A DNA stretch of 64,000 nt, from the NCBI GenBank assembly GCA_965242855.1, contig OZ251509.1, positions 496,001 to 560,000 of the forward strand, in the 5' to 3' direction. Positions 1 through 7,091 of this stretch are shown one piece after another (the first letter of the stretch is position 1; each line of letters starts with the position of its first letter). Position numbers and translations under genes: made by a program. The DNA is from WTGU01 sp965242855 (lineage in GTDB: Bacteria; Pseudomonadota; Alphaproteobacteria; UBA828). The notes beneath the pieces are model-generated. The model did not search any database. It worked only from the letters and a program-made list of their open reading frames with translations, and was not told the origin of the DNA.

Positions 1-1334
1 ATCTGATCCTGGGCGCGGTGCAGGTTGTCCAGTGCGTCCTCCAGCTGCGCGTTCTTTCCCTTGAGCTCGTCGGCGAGCTTCTCCACCAGGTTCAGGCGCT
101 GGACCTCCAGGGCGTGGCGGCGGAAGACCTCGAGGGCGGCGGCCATGTCCGACACCTCGTCGCGTCCGCGGATGTCGACCTCGGCCTCCAGGTCGCCGCC
201 GGCCATGCGCCGCATGCGCTCCGAGAGCCGCGCGAGGCGCCGCAGCAGCACGCGGCCGATGAACAGCCAGGCGATCAGCACCGCGCCCACGACGCTGATC
301 ACGCTGAGCGCGAGCAGCAGGTTGCGCCCGGTCAGGATGGCCTGGGTGGAGGCGCGCGTCGCCTCCCGCGCGCTGCCGCCGGCGGAGTCCACCAGGCTCT
401 CGGCCTCGGCGACGAGTTCGATGGCGAGGTCGCGGTTGCGGGCGAGCAGGGCGCCCTGGCGCGCGGCCAGGGTGATCTCCCGCGCCCGCAGGTCGAAGCC
501 CTGGCCGAGCCCGAGTTCGACCAGCCGGGCGAAGCCCGGTTCCAGCCGGTCCCGCAGGGCACCGACCGCGACCGCCGACAGGCTGCGCTCGATCTTGCCG
601 GTGGCCGATTCGAAGCGCTCCCGCAACGGCTCCAGGAGAGGCGCATCGGAGATGTTGAAGGCGCCGGTGAGGAGCTGGATCGCGATGGTCGCGTTGGCCT
701 GGAGCCCGGCCAGATGGCGGTAGCGGGCGAACTCCGCCTCCGACAGGTGGCGGTCGCGGGGAGTCGGCGGCGCGCCGAGCGCCCGGTAGCCGGTCATCGC
801 GTAGAACAGCTGGTCGTCGATGGCCGGGACCAGGAGATCGTCGAGCGCCTTTTGCAGGGCCGCGACTTCCGCCAGCAGCGCTTCGCTGCGGACGCGCAGC
901 AGGAAGCGCTCGCCCACCGATCCCTCGATCGCCTCCAGGTTGGCGATCAGGGCGTCACCCCGGTCGCGGATGCGCGCGAACCGCTCTTCGTCGGCGTCGC
1001 GCCGCATCAGGGCGTCCACCGCATCCTCGAAGGCTTGGCGGTCCTCGGCGACCCCGGCGGCGACCTGGGTGAAATCCTCCGACGTGGGCGCGGTCGTCAG
1101 GCGCGGGGCGGCGGCCACCAGCGTGCCGCTCAGCTGCGCCACTTCGAAGGCCGCCGCCATCTCCGGAACGCTGCCCTCGTTCACCCGGCTCTGGAGGTCG
1201 CTCACCCGGTCGAAGGAAAACCAGCCGACCAAGGTGGCGACGATGGTGAGGGAGACGGCGGCGCCCAGCCCCAGATAGAGCTGGGTGGCGATGCGGAAGC
1301 GGCTCTCGAGCAGCCGTTTCGCCCAGCCGCTCAT
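1..1334 (-). CDS. HAMP-domain membrane sensor, probable histidine kinase (C-terminus outside window)
   Basis: Membrane signal receptor, cut by the window edge after about 444 residues. The visible part has a first membrane segment (about residues 17-40), a long helical periplasmic domain (about 45-335), a second membrane segment (about 336-356, rich in L/V/A), then a HAMP domain (about 357-410; GGDLEAEVDIRGRDEV) and a coiled coil leading into a catalytic domain that is not in the window. The arrangement resembles TorS-type hybrid kinases, which partner with a periplasmic binding protein, and such a protein is encoded just upstream. The ATG overlaps the TGA of that gene by 4 bp, so the two are probably translationally coupled. 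A chemotaxis-type or diguanylate cyclase output cannot be excluded because the output domain is not visible. Confidence 0.8.
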   Translation of the reverse strand, partial: MSGWAKRLLESRFRIATQLYLGLGAAVSLTIVATLVGWFSFDRVSDLQSRVNEGSVPEMAAAFEVAQLSGTLVAAAPRLTTAPTSEDFTQVAAGVAEDRQAFEDAVDALMRRDADEERFARIRDRGDALIANLEAIEGSVGERFLLRVRSEALLAEVAALQKALDDLLVPAIDDQLFYAMTGYRALGAPPTPRDRHLSEAEFARYRHLAGLQANATIAIQLLTGAFNISDAPLLEPLRERFESATGKIERSLSAVAVGALRDRLEPGFARLVELGLGQGFDLRAREITLAARQGALLARNRDLAIELVAEAESLVDSAGGSAREATRASTQAILTGRNLLLALSVISVVGAVLIAWLFIGRVLLRRLARLSERMRRMAGGDLEAEVDIRGRDEVSDMAAALEVFRRHALEVQRLNLVEKLADELKGKNAQLEDALDNLHRAQDQ

Positions 1335-2524
1335 GGCGTCGCGGCGGGACGGAGCGATTCGATCGGATGGTAGCGGCCGTCCTCGCCGATGACGGTGAGG
1401 AACACCGCGTCCGACCCCTGGTTGTCATCGGCGGCGTAGCGGAGCGCGAAGCCGTCGATGTCGAGGGCGCCGGCCTGCCGCAGGCTGTCCAGGAAGCAGG
1501 CGCGGTCGACATCGGGGCCGCAGCGTTCGAGAGCGGCGATCGCGAGGCGCCCGGCCAGATAGCCTTCGAAGGAGACGAAGCCGGGAACGGCCTCCGGCGC
1601 CCGCGCGGCCAGCGCCCGGCGGTAGGCGGCGGCGACCAGGGGCCGCTCGCCGGTGGGGAACGGCACCACCTGGGTGACGAGGACCCCGGTGCCGGCCTCA
1701 CCCAACGCCCGCGCGAGCGCGTTGCTGCCGACGAAGGAGATGGTGATGAAGACGGGATCGAAGCCGGTATGCCGCGCCCAGGCGATCAGCGCCGCCACCG
1801 GCTCGTAGGCGCCGATCAGCACGACCGCCCCCGGATCGCCCGTGCGCAGGTCGAGCAGGGCGGCCTTTACGGCCGTGGTGTTGCGCGGATAGACCCCGAT
1901 CGCCGCCGGCTCCAGCGCCCGCCGCTCGAGGGCGCGGCGGACCCCGCGATAGCCCGCCCGGCCGAACGAATCGTCCTGGTACATCACGGCGATGCGGTCG
2001 ATGCCGAGGTCGCCGGTGAGACGGGCGACCATCTCCTCGGTTTCCTGATAGTAGGAGGCGCGCAGATTGATCACGTTCCGCCACGCCGGGTCGCGCAGGA
2101 AGGCGGCGCCGGTGAAGGGCGCGACGTAAGGCACGTCCGCATCCGCGGCGACCGGCACGGCGGAGCGCGAGGTCGGCGTGCCGACGGCGCCGATCAGCGC
2201 GAACACCTCCTCCTCCGCGATCAGCCGGCGGGTGTTGGCGATGGCGGCCTCGGGCTCGTAGGCGTCATCGAAGGAGCGCAGCTCGAGCCGGCGGCCGTGG
2301 ATGCCGCCGCGCCGGTTCGCCTCCGCGAAGGCCGCCTCGATCCCGAGCCGCATGTTCTCGCCCAGGTCGCGGGCGGGGCCCGTGAAGGCGGCGGACTGGC
2401 CGAAGAGGACGCGCGCATCCGAGACCCCGGACTCGGCCGCCGCTCCGCCCGCTCCCGCCGCCGCGGCGACCAGCAGGAGGCCGGCGGCGAGCGGCGCGGC
2501 CCGGCGCGCGCGGCGGCGCTTCAT
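1331..2524 (-). CDS. ABC-type branched-chain amino acid-like periplasmic binding protein
   Basis: A 397-residue periplasmic solute-binding protein of the LivJ/LivK family (type 1 fold). It has a basic start and hydrophobic signal peptide (about 1-32), then the family pattern: FGQSAAFTGPARDLG near the N-terminus, a hinge region with IGAVGTPTSRSAVPVA, and a second lobe with IAVMYQDDSFGRAGYRG. No permease or ATPase gene of a transporter is present nearby. Instead the gene sits in a signalling operon, overlapping the upstream kinase gene and the downstream sensor gene by 4 bp each. I infer that it is the ligand-sensing subunit of the sensor, as TorT is for TorS, rather than a transport component. 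The start is the ATG at 2524, chosen because it gives the signal peptide and the coupled overlap. Confidence 0.85.
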   Translation of the reverse strand: MKRRRARRAAPLAAGLLLVAAAAGAGGAAAESGVSDARVLFGQSAAFTGPARDLGENMRLGIEAAFAEANRRGGIHGRRLELRSFDDAYEPEAAIANTRRLIAEEEVFALIGAVGTPTSRSAVPVAADADVPYVAPFTGAAFLRDPAWRNVINLRASYYQETEEMVARLTGDLGIDRIAVMYQDDSFGRAGYRGVRRALERRALEPAAIGVYPRNTTAVKAALLDLRTGDPGAVVLIGAYEPVAALIAWARHTGFDPVFITISFVGSNALARALGEAGTGVLVTQVVPFPTGERPLVAAAYRRALAARAPEAVPGFVSFEGYLAGRLAIAALERCGPDVDRACFLDSLRQAGALDIDGFALRYAADDNQGSDAVFLTVIGEDGRYHPIESLRPAATP

Positions 2525-2943
2525 CCCTCCCTCCGCTTGACCAGAGTCAGGCGATTCTTTCCCTCCTCCCGCCGGTAGCGCGCCTCGTCCATCATGGTGC
2601 GCACCAGGTGGACGCCGAGGCCGCCGATCGGTCGGTCCTCGAGCGCCGACTCGAGGTCCGGCTCCGGCGCCTCGGTCAGCGGGTCGAACGGTCGCCCGTC
2701 GTCGGCGATCTCGATGGTGAGCGCGTCGGCCGCGGAGGCGATCTCGATCTCGATCTCGTGGCGCGCGCCGTCGTCGTGCCCGTGGTTCACGATGTTGACC
2801 CCGAGCTCCTCCAGCACGAGCTTGACCTGGAAGACGAGGTCGGGGGGCCACGCCTGTTTCTGCGCGAAATCCTCGACGGCGGCGTCGAGGCGCGGGAGTT
2901 CGTCGAGCCTGGTTGCGATACGGAGGGAGAGCGCCGCGCTCAT
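2521..2943 (-). CDS. RsbW/SpoIIAB-type anti-sigma serine kinase (ATP-binding)
   Basis: A 140-residue single-domain GHKL ATPase of the anti-sigma-factor kinase family. The N-box is visible at about residues 44-54 (LEELGVNIVNHG, Asn 50 as Mg-ATP ligand). It is followed by a DDGRPFDP G1-box near residue 80 and a glycine-rich GGLGVHLVR lid motif near residue 112. Such proteins phosphorylate a STAS-domain antagonist and sequester a sigma factor or another effector. The gene overlaps the PP2C phosphatase gene upstream and the binding-protein gene downstream by 4 bp each, which ties it to that phosphatase in one partner-switching circuit. No STAS protein or sigma factor is encoded in this window, so the partner must be elsewhere, perhaps beyond the left edge. 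Confidence 0.88.
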   Translation of the reverse strand: MSAALSLRIATRLDELPRLDAAVEDFAQKQAWPPDLVFQVKLVLEELGVNIVNHGHDDGARHEIEIEIASAADALTIEIADDGRPFDPLTEAPEPDLESALEDRPIGGLGVHLVRTMMDEARYRREEGKNRLTLVKRREG

Positions 2944-4139
2944 CCGCCCGTTCCGGCGCGGTGGAGCGTCAGGCAGGTGATGTCGTCGGACTGCGGCGCG
3001 CCGCCGGCGAAGGCGTGGACGGCCGCGAAGATCGCCCCGGTGGCCTGCTCCGCGCCTTGCGGCGGCGCGCTCTCGAAGACCCGGTCCAGGCGCTCGGTGC
3101 CGAACAGTTCGCTCTTGCCGTTCTCGGCCTCGGTGACGCCGTCGGTATAGAACACCACCGTGTCGCCGGGTGCGAGCGTCGCCTCGTGTTCCTCGTAGTC
3201 GACGTCGGGCATCAGCCCGAGGGCGAGGCCGCTGCTCGTGGGCAGCGCCTCGGCGCTGCCGTCGGCGTGGATGACGAGCGGCGGGTTGTGGCCGCCGTTG
3301 GCGTAGGCGAGCCGGCCGCTCGCCGGGTCGAAGACCGCGTGGAACACGGTGACGAACATCGTGGCCTCGTTGTCCTCGACCAGGAGCCGGTTGACCTCGC
3401 CCAGCACCGTGCCCGGGCCGCCGCCGCCGATGGCCGCGCCCTTCAGCTGCGTGCGGCTGGACATCATGAACAAGGCGGCCGGGACGCCCTTGCCCGAGAC
3501 GTCGGCGATGGTCAGGCCGATACGGCCTTCGTCGAGGCGCACTACGTCGTAGAAATCCCCGCCCACCTCGCGGGCCGGCTCCATGTTCGCGAATATCTGG
3601 TAATCCACCCCGCGCGGGAACTCGGTGGGCAGGATCGATTGCTGCATCTTGCTGGCCACGTCGAGCTCGTTCTGGATCGATACCAGCCTGTCCCGCGCCT
3701 CCAGCGCCTCGCGCCACATGACGAGATGGCGCAAGGTCCGTTCGACCGTGACCTTCAGGTCCTCGAAGTCGATGGGTTTGGTGACGAAGTCGAAGGCGCC
3801 CCGGTTCATCGCCGTGCGGATGTTCTTCATGTCGCCATAGGCCGAGACGACGACGGAACGGACGTTGGAGGTGACGCTCGGGATCTGTTCAAGAAGCGTC
3901 AGCCCGTCCATGCGGGGCATGTTGATGTCCGAGAGCACCATGTCGATCTCGTGGTCCTCGCCCAGCCGCTCCAACGCCTCGACGCCGTTGTGGGCGAAGA
4001 CGAACGCATAGCGCCCGCGGCGGATCTCGCGGCGCATGCGCTGCAGGACGAGCTGTTCCAGATCGGGCTCGTCGTCCACCACGAGGATCTTGTACGGGCC
4101 GCTGCCGAGGGACGTTTCGGCGTCCTGTTCCTCTGCCAT
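2940..4139 (-). CDS. Response regulator with PP2C/SpoIIE-type phosphatase output (RsbU/RssB-like)
   Basis: A 399-residue cytoplasmic protein. Residues about 16-135 form a CheY-like receiver: acidic pair D22-D23, phospho-acceptor D71 in LSDINMPRMDG, and conserved lysine K121 in FVTKPIDF. A short helical linker (about 138-165) leads to a SpoIIE/PP2C phosphatase domain (about 175-395) with the metal-binding patterns GGDFYDV, ADVSGKG, NGGHNPP and the C-terminal SDDITCL. Phosphorylation of the receiver should switch a phosphatase that dephosphorylates a STAS antagonist protein. It is the first gene of a four-gene run in which every junction is a 4-bp ATGA overlap. The start is the ATG at 4139, preceded by a GGGGAG ribosome binding site. 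Upstream lies tRNA-His on the same strand. Confidence 0.9.
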   Translation of the reverse strand: MAEEQDAETSLGSGPYKILVVDDEPDLEQLVLQRMRREIRRGRYAFVFAHNGVEALERLGEDHEIDMVLSDINMPRMDGLTLLEQIPSVTSNVRSVVVSAYGDMKNIRTAMNRGAFDFVTKPIDFEDLKVTVERTLRHLVMWREALEARDRLVSIQNELDVASKMQQSILPTEFPRGVDYQIFANMEPAREVGGDFYDVVRLDEGRIGLTIADVSGKGVPAALFMMSSRTQLKGAAIGGGGPGTVLGEVNRLLVEDNEATMFVTVFHAVFDPASGRLAYANGGHNPPLVIHADGSAEALPTSSGLALGLMPDVDYEEHEATLAPGDTVVFYTDGVTEAENGKSELFGTERLDRVFESAPPQGAEQATGAIFAAVHAFAGGAPQSDDITCLTLHRAGTGG

Positions 4140-4169
4140 CTTTCTCCCCGGTGCACCGCCCTGCGATGG

Positions 4170-4247
4170 TGGGGCGAGTGATGGGATTCGAACCCACGAC
4201 TCCCGGAACCACAATCCGGTGCTCTGACCAGCTGAGCTACACTCGCC
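4170..4247 (-). tRNA. tRNA-His (GTG anticodon)
   Basis: A full cloverleaf can be drawn on the minus strand. The anticodon stem is CCGGA/TCCGG around loop TTGTGGT with anticodon GTG at 4210-4212. The T-loop is GTTCGAATC and the D-arm contains AGCTCAGCTGGTCAGAGC. The acceptor stem GCGAGTG/CACTCGC is extended by an extra 5' G (position 4247) opposite C73, the G-1:C73 pair that identifies histidine tRNAs. CCA is encoded at 4170-4172. Confidence 0.97.
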
Positions 4248-4257
4248 GCCACCGCCC

Positions 4258-4286
4258 CGTTTAGTGAAGCCGCCGCGCCGGGTCAA
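4258..4286 (-). promoter_or_regulatory. Probable promoter of tRNA-His
   Basis: On the minus strand TTGACC (4281-4286) is followed after 17 bp by TAAACG (4258-4263), about 11 bp before the tRNA 5' end. The -35 box is good and the -10 box is weak. Recognisable phage protein sequence begins only a few bases further upstream (about 4293), so the promoter forms the boundary of the prophage scar. Confidence 0.5.
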
Positions 4287-5276
4287 GGTTCCGCCCTGCT
4301 GCGGGCGCGGGGCTGGTGGGGCCGGCAGGTCATCGTCGGCCCGGACGGCGCAGCCGAGATGGTCCAGCTCGGCTCCCTCTCCCGCCTCCGCACCATCTTC
4401 GACACCAACATCCGCATGTCCTACGCCCGCGGGAAGTGGCAGCGCATCGAGCGCGTCGCCCAGGCCATGCCCTGGCTGCGCTACATGGCCACACTCGACG
4501 ATCGCACACGCCCCGCACATCGCGCATGGCACGGCACCGTCCTGCGCTACGATCATCCCTTCTGGCGCTCCCACTATCCGCCCAACGGCTGGCACTGCCG
4601 CTGCACCGTCCTCCAGTATTCCGACGCCGACCTGAAGCGCCGCGGCCTCACACCGAGCGAAGGCCCCCCGCCCGGCAGCGACAAGACCCGCCAGTGGCTC
4701 AACAAGCGCACCGGCGAAGTCCACCAGGTCCCACGCGGCATCGACCCGGGCTTCCAGCACAACGCGGGCCGCGTCGATCTCGGCGAGGACGCGGCGAACT
4801 TCCTGATCCAGCGGATCGACGCGGCGCCGCCCGACATGGCCCGCGCCGCCGTCGGCGCCCCCTGGCGCGCCGAGCGCTTCCGCCGCTTCGTCGCGGGCCG
4901 CGGGCCGGAGGCCGACCGCGAAGGCGATTGGCCCGTCGCCATCGGCGGCGAAGCCGTCCTCGCCGCCATCGCCGCCCGCTCCCGCACCGTCCGCCTCTCC
5001 GACGGCACCGCCACGAAGCAGCGGGGGAGCCATCGTGACCTCGCCCCCGCCGACTACGCCCGTATCCAACGCATACTCGACGAGGGCGAACTGTTCCGGC
5101 AGGACGCGCGCCACGCGATGGGTTTCCTTTATATGGACGGCTACCCCTGGCGTGCCGTCATCAAGGCTACTGAGGACGGATCGGAGACCTTCCTCGCGAC
5201 CCTCCACAAGGCGAAACGGCGCGACTTGGCCGCCGCGCGGCGGCACCTGAAGAGGATCGACCGGGATGAGGAGTGA
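4287..5276 (+). pseudogene. Mu gpF-like phage minor head protein, 5'-truncated remnant
   Basis: The reading frame encodes the C-terminal part of a phage Mu F / SPP1 gp7-type head morphogenesis protein. Family features visible are ARGWWGRQVIV at the broken start, TIFDTNIRMSYARGKW, the diagnostic DDRTRPAHRAWHG and HYPPNGWHCRC, and a C-terminal toxin/barrel-like segment to the TGA at 5274-5276. Family-like sequence continues upstream of the first usable ATG (4359) to about 4293 and then stops next to the tRNA-His promoter, so the N-terminal part has been deleted. No portal, protease, major head or tail gene is nearby. This is a decayed prophage fragment. Expression as a 305-residue protein from 4359 is possible but unlikely to be functional. 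Confidence 0.75.
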
Positions 5277-5470
5277 GTGGCGCTGTGCGGGCCGCCTGCC
5301 CCCGCGCTCGCCCGAAGGCATGAGGTTATGGCGGAATACTAATGACTCCAGCGCCATTCCGACTCTACCCGGCCTCCCCCGCGCCCGCAACTCCAGTTCC
5401 TCCCCCCTGCCAGGGGGTCGAGGCCGGGAGGGGGTCTGCATGACCGCCCCGGTCTCGAAGGCGCGCGTGA
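5251..5470 (+). repeat. Imperfect direct repeat, copy 1
   Basis: Begins inside the last codons of the phage remnant (AGAGGATCGA) and runs through GCGCTCGCCCGAAGGCATGA, a palindromic GC block and ATGACCGCCCCGGTCTCGAA. The same landmarks recur in the same order about 290-315 bp downstream. The repeat includes the 3' end of the phage gene, which implies a local tandem duplication during prophage decay. Confidence 0.75.
5401..5435 (+). repeat. Palindromic GC-rich repeat element, copy 1
   Basis: A C-run/G-run hairpin (TCCCCCCTGCCAGGGGG) followed by GGCCGGGAGGGGG. The same design is seen at 5711-5749 and, inverted, at 12909-12943, so it is a dispersed REP-like element of this genome. Confidence 0.6.
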
Positions 5471-5540
5471 CGGAGCTGGCGAGGGGGGCGGCGCGATGAC
5501 TGCGACCGTGCTGATCGACCCCGGCGACGGCCGCCCCTGG

Positions 5541-5784
5541 AGAAGATCGACAGGAGGGGGAGTGAGTGGCGCCGGGCGGGACGCAATCCCCGCGCTCGCC
5601 CGAAGGCATGAGGTGCTTGCTGGCTCCGGCGCTACCCCCATTCTACCCGGCCTCCCCCCGCCCCGCAACCTGAGCGCCTCCCCCCGTGCAGCGCGCAGGC
5701 CTCCGTCTTCCTCCTCCCCCCTGGCAGGGGGGAGGCCGGGAGGGGGGTCCGCATGACCGCCCCGGCCTCGAAGGCGCGCGCTAA
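5541..5784 (+). repeat. Imperfect direct repeat, copy 2
   Basis: Second copy of the block at 5251-5470. It starts AGAAGATCGA, shares GCGCTCGCCCGAAGGCATGA and ends ATGACCGCCCCGGCCTCGAA. It is longer than copy 1 because of extra C-rich sequence before the palindrome. A short frame starting in its last part (ATG near 5754, about 50 codons) has no recognisable family. Confidence 0.75.
5711..5749 (+). repeat. Palindromic GC-rich repeat element, copy 2
   Basis: Hairpin CTCCCCCCTGG/CAGGGGGGAG followed by GCCGGGAGGGGGG. It is the most symmetrical of the three copies in the window and lies within direct repeat copy 2. Confidence 0.65.
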
Positions 5785-6054
5785 AAGTCGTCGGCAAGAC
5801 GGTTACGACGCCCAGCCCGACGAAAAGAGTTGGCGCATCGACAACAGTAAGGAAGGAGCGTTGCTTAACACCGGCAGCGATCGCGAATATAGCGGTCGTA
5901 GTACCGGCCCTTAGAAGGTGCGGTGAGCAGCCCTTCGGTGGGCGATTGACGCGGCGGCGCGGCAAGGTGCACTTGCGACAGCGGAGCCACTATCCTGCTT
6001 TGCCGGTTGCCATCATATCCGACGGCCCGCCCGTTGTCGCTACCTTATCCTTAG
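5785..6054. other. Gene-free stretch of lower GC content
   Basis: About 270 bp between the duplicated repeats and the next recognisable fragment. It is visibly less GC-rich than its surroundings. Short hydrophobic frames occur on the minus strand, but no start, ribosome binding site or family motif was seen. It is probably residue of the same mobile element as the phage head-gene fragment. Confidence 0.4.
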
Positions 6055-6176
6055 ACGTTGCGGATCAGCGCCACGCCGGTGTGGCTGATGGAGAGGACCT
6101 CGGCAGTCACTGCTGCGGATGGTCACGGTATCGCCGCGCGCGAGGTCACCATCGCGGGCGCCGTCGCCCGGGCCAG
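6055..6176 (-). pseudogene. Possible frameshifted fragment of a phage head-tail joining protein
   Basis: On the minus strand one frame gives GDLARGDTVTIRSSD and the next gives VTAEVLSISHTGVALIRNV followed by a stop at about 6055-6057. Joined by one frameshift these resemble the beta-rich C-terminus of small head-tail connector proteins. It would lie opposite in direction to the head-gene remnant. This is a weak call based on residue pattern and context only. Confidence 0.28.
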
Positions 6177-6234
6177 CGCCGCCACTCCCGCAAGTGATTC
6201 GGCGCGACTTTCGCCTCACTACATTCGCATCGCG

Positions 6235-7002
6235 TCATCGCGCGATCGAGGCGCCGCCATCGACGACGATGGTCTGGCCCGTGGTCCAGCGGCCGGCGTC
6301 AGAGGCCAGATAGACCGCGGCCCCGGCCACGTCCTCGGGTGCGCCCAGGCGACCCAGCGGCGTTTCGTCGGCGTGCCGCGCGGCATGCCGCGGGTCCTCC
6401 CACAGCTTGCGCGCGAACTCCGTGCGCACGAGGCCCGGCGCGATGCAGTTGACCCGGATGTTGTCCGGCCCGAGCTCGACGGCGAGCGCGCGGGCGAGGT
6501 GGATGTCGGCGGCCTTGGAAACGCCGTAGGCGCCGATCACGGCGGAGCCGAACAAGCCGCCGACCGAAGAGACATAGACGATCGCGCCGCCCTTCCGCCG
6601 TCGCATGTCGTCGGTGACCATCCGCGCGAGCCACAGGTTGGATTGCACGTTGGTCGCCATGATCTTCGCGAAGGTGTGGTCGGCGATCTCCGTGAGCGGG
6701 CCGTAATGCGGGTTGATCGCGGCGTTGCCGACGGCGATGTCGATCCGCCCCCAGGCGCGCCGGGTTTCCTCGACCAGGGTTTGCAACTCGGCCTTGCGAC
6801 CGACGTTGCAAGGGACCCCGAGAGCCTCGAACCCTTCGTCCGCCAGCGCCCGCTGCGCCGCCTCCACCCGCCCTTCGTCCCGGCTCGAAACCACGACGCG
6901 CGCACCGTGCCGCGCCAGGGCCCGGGCGATCGCCAAGCCGATGCCCCTGGTCGAGCCGGTGACGACGGCGACCCTGCCGGCCAAGTCGAACAGGCGGTCC
7001 AT
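6235..7002 (-). CDS. Short-chain dehydrogenase/reductase (SDR family)
   Basis: A 255-residue classical SDR oxidoreductase using NAD(P)H. Visible features are the cofactor glycine motif TGSTRGIG (about residues 15-22), an NAA-type motif (GNAAINPHYG), catalytic serine in YVSSVGG, the YGVSKAAD YxxxK pair, and the C-terminal DGGASIAR. After the beta-2 strand it has SSRDEGR, suggesting NADP preference. The substrate cannot be read from sequence; FabG-like reductases of unknown specificity look similar. It stands alone between the prophage scar and gcvP, with about 90 bp to gcvP, and starts at the ATG at 7002. Confidence 0.88.
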   Translation of the reverse strand: MDRLFDLAGRVAVVTGSTRGIGLAIARALARHGARVVVSSRDEGRVEAAQRALADEGFEALGVPCNVGRKAELQTLVEETRRAWGRIDIAVGNAAINPHYGPLTEIADHTFAKIMATNVQSNLWLARMVTDDMRRRKGGAIVYVSSVGGLFGSAVIGAYGVSKAADIHLARALAVELGPDNIRVNCIAPGLVRTEFARKLWEDPRHAARHADETPLGRLGAPEDVAGAAVYLASDAGRWTTGQTIVVDGGASIAR

Positions 7003-7091
7003 GGCGCGCACGATACCAGCGCCGCGCGGGTGCGGACAGACGGCCCCCGGCGCAGCCTGGGGGCGCCCCGGCAGCCTCGGCGGATGGGGGC

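Noticed and set aside
4140..5609. Upstream extension of the receiver-phosphatase protein through the tRNA
   Set aside because: The extended frame runs through tRNA-His and the prophage scar and has no receiver-family similarity before the ATG at 4139, which has a good ribosome binding site.
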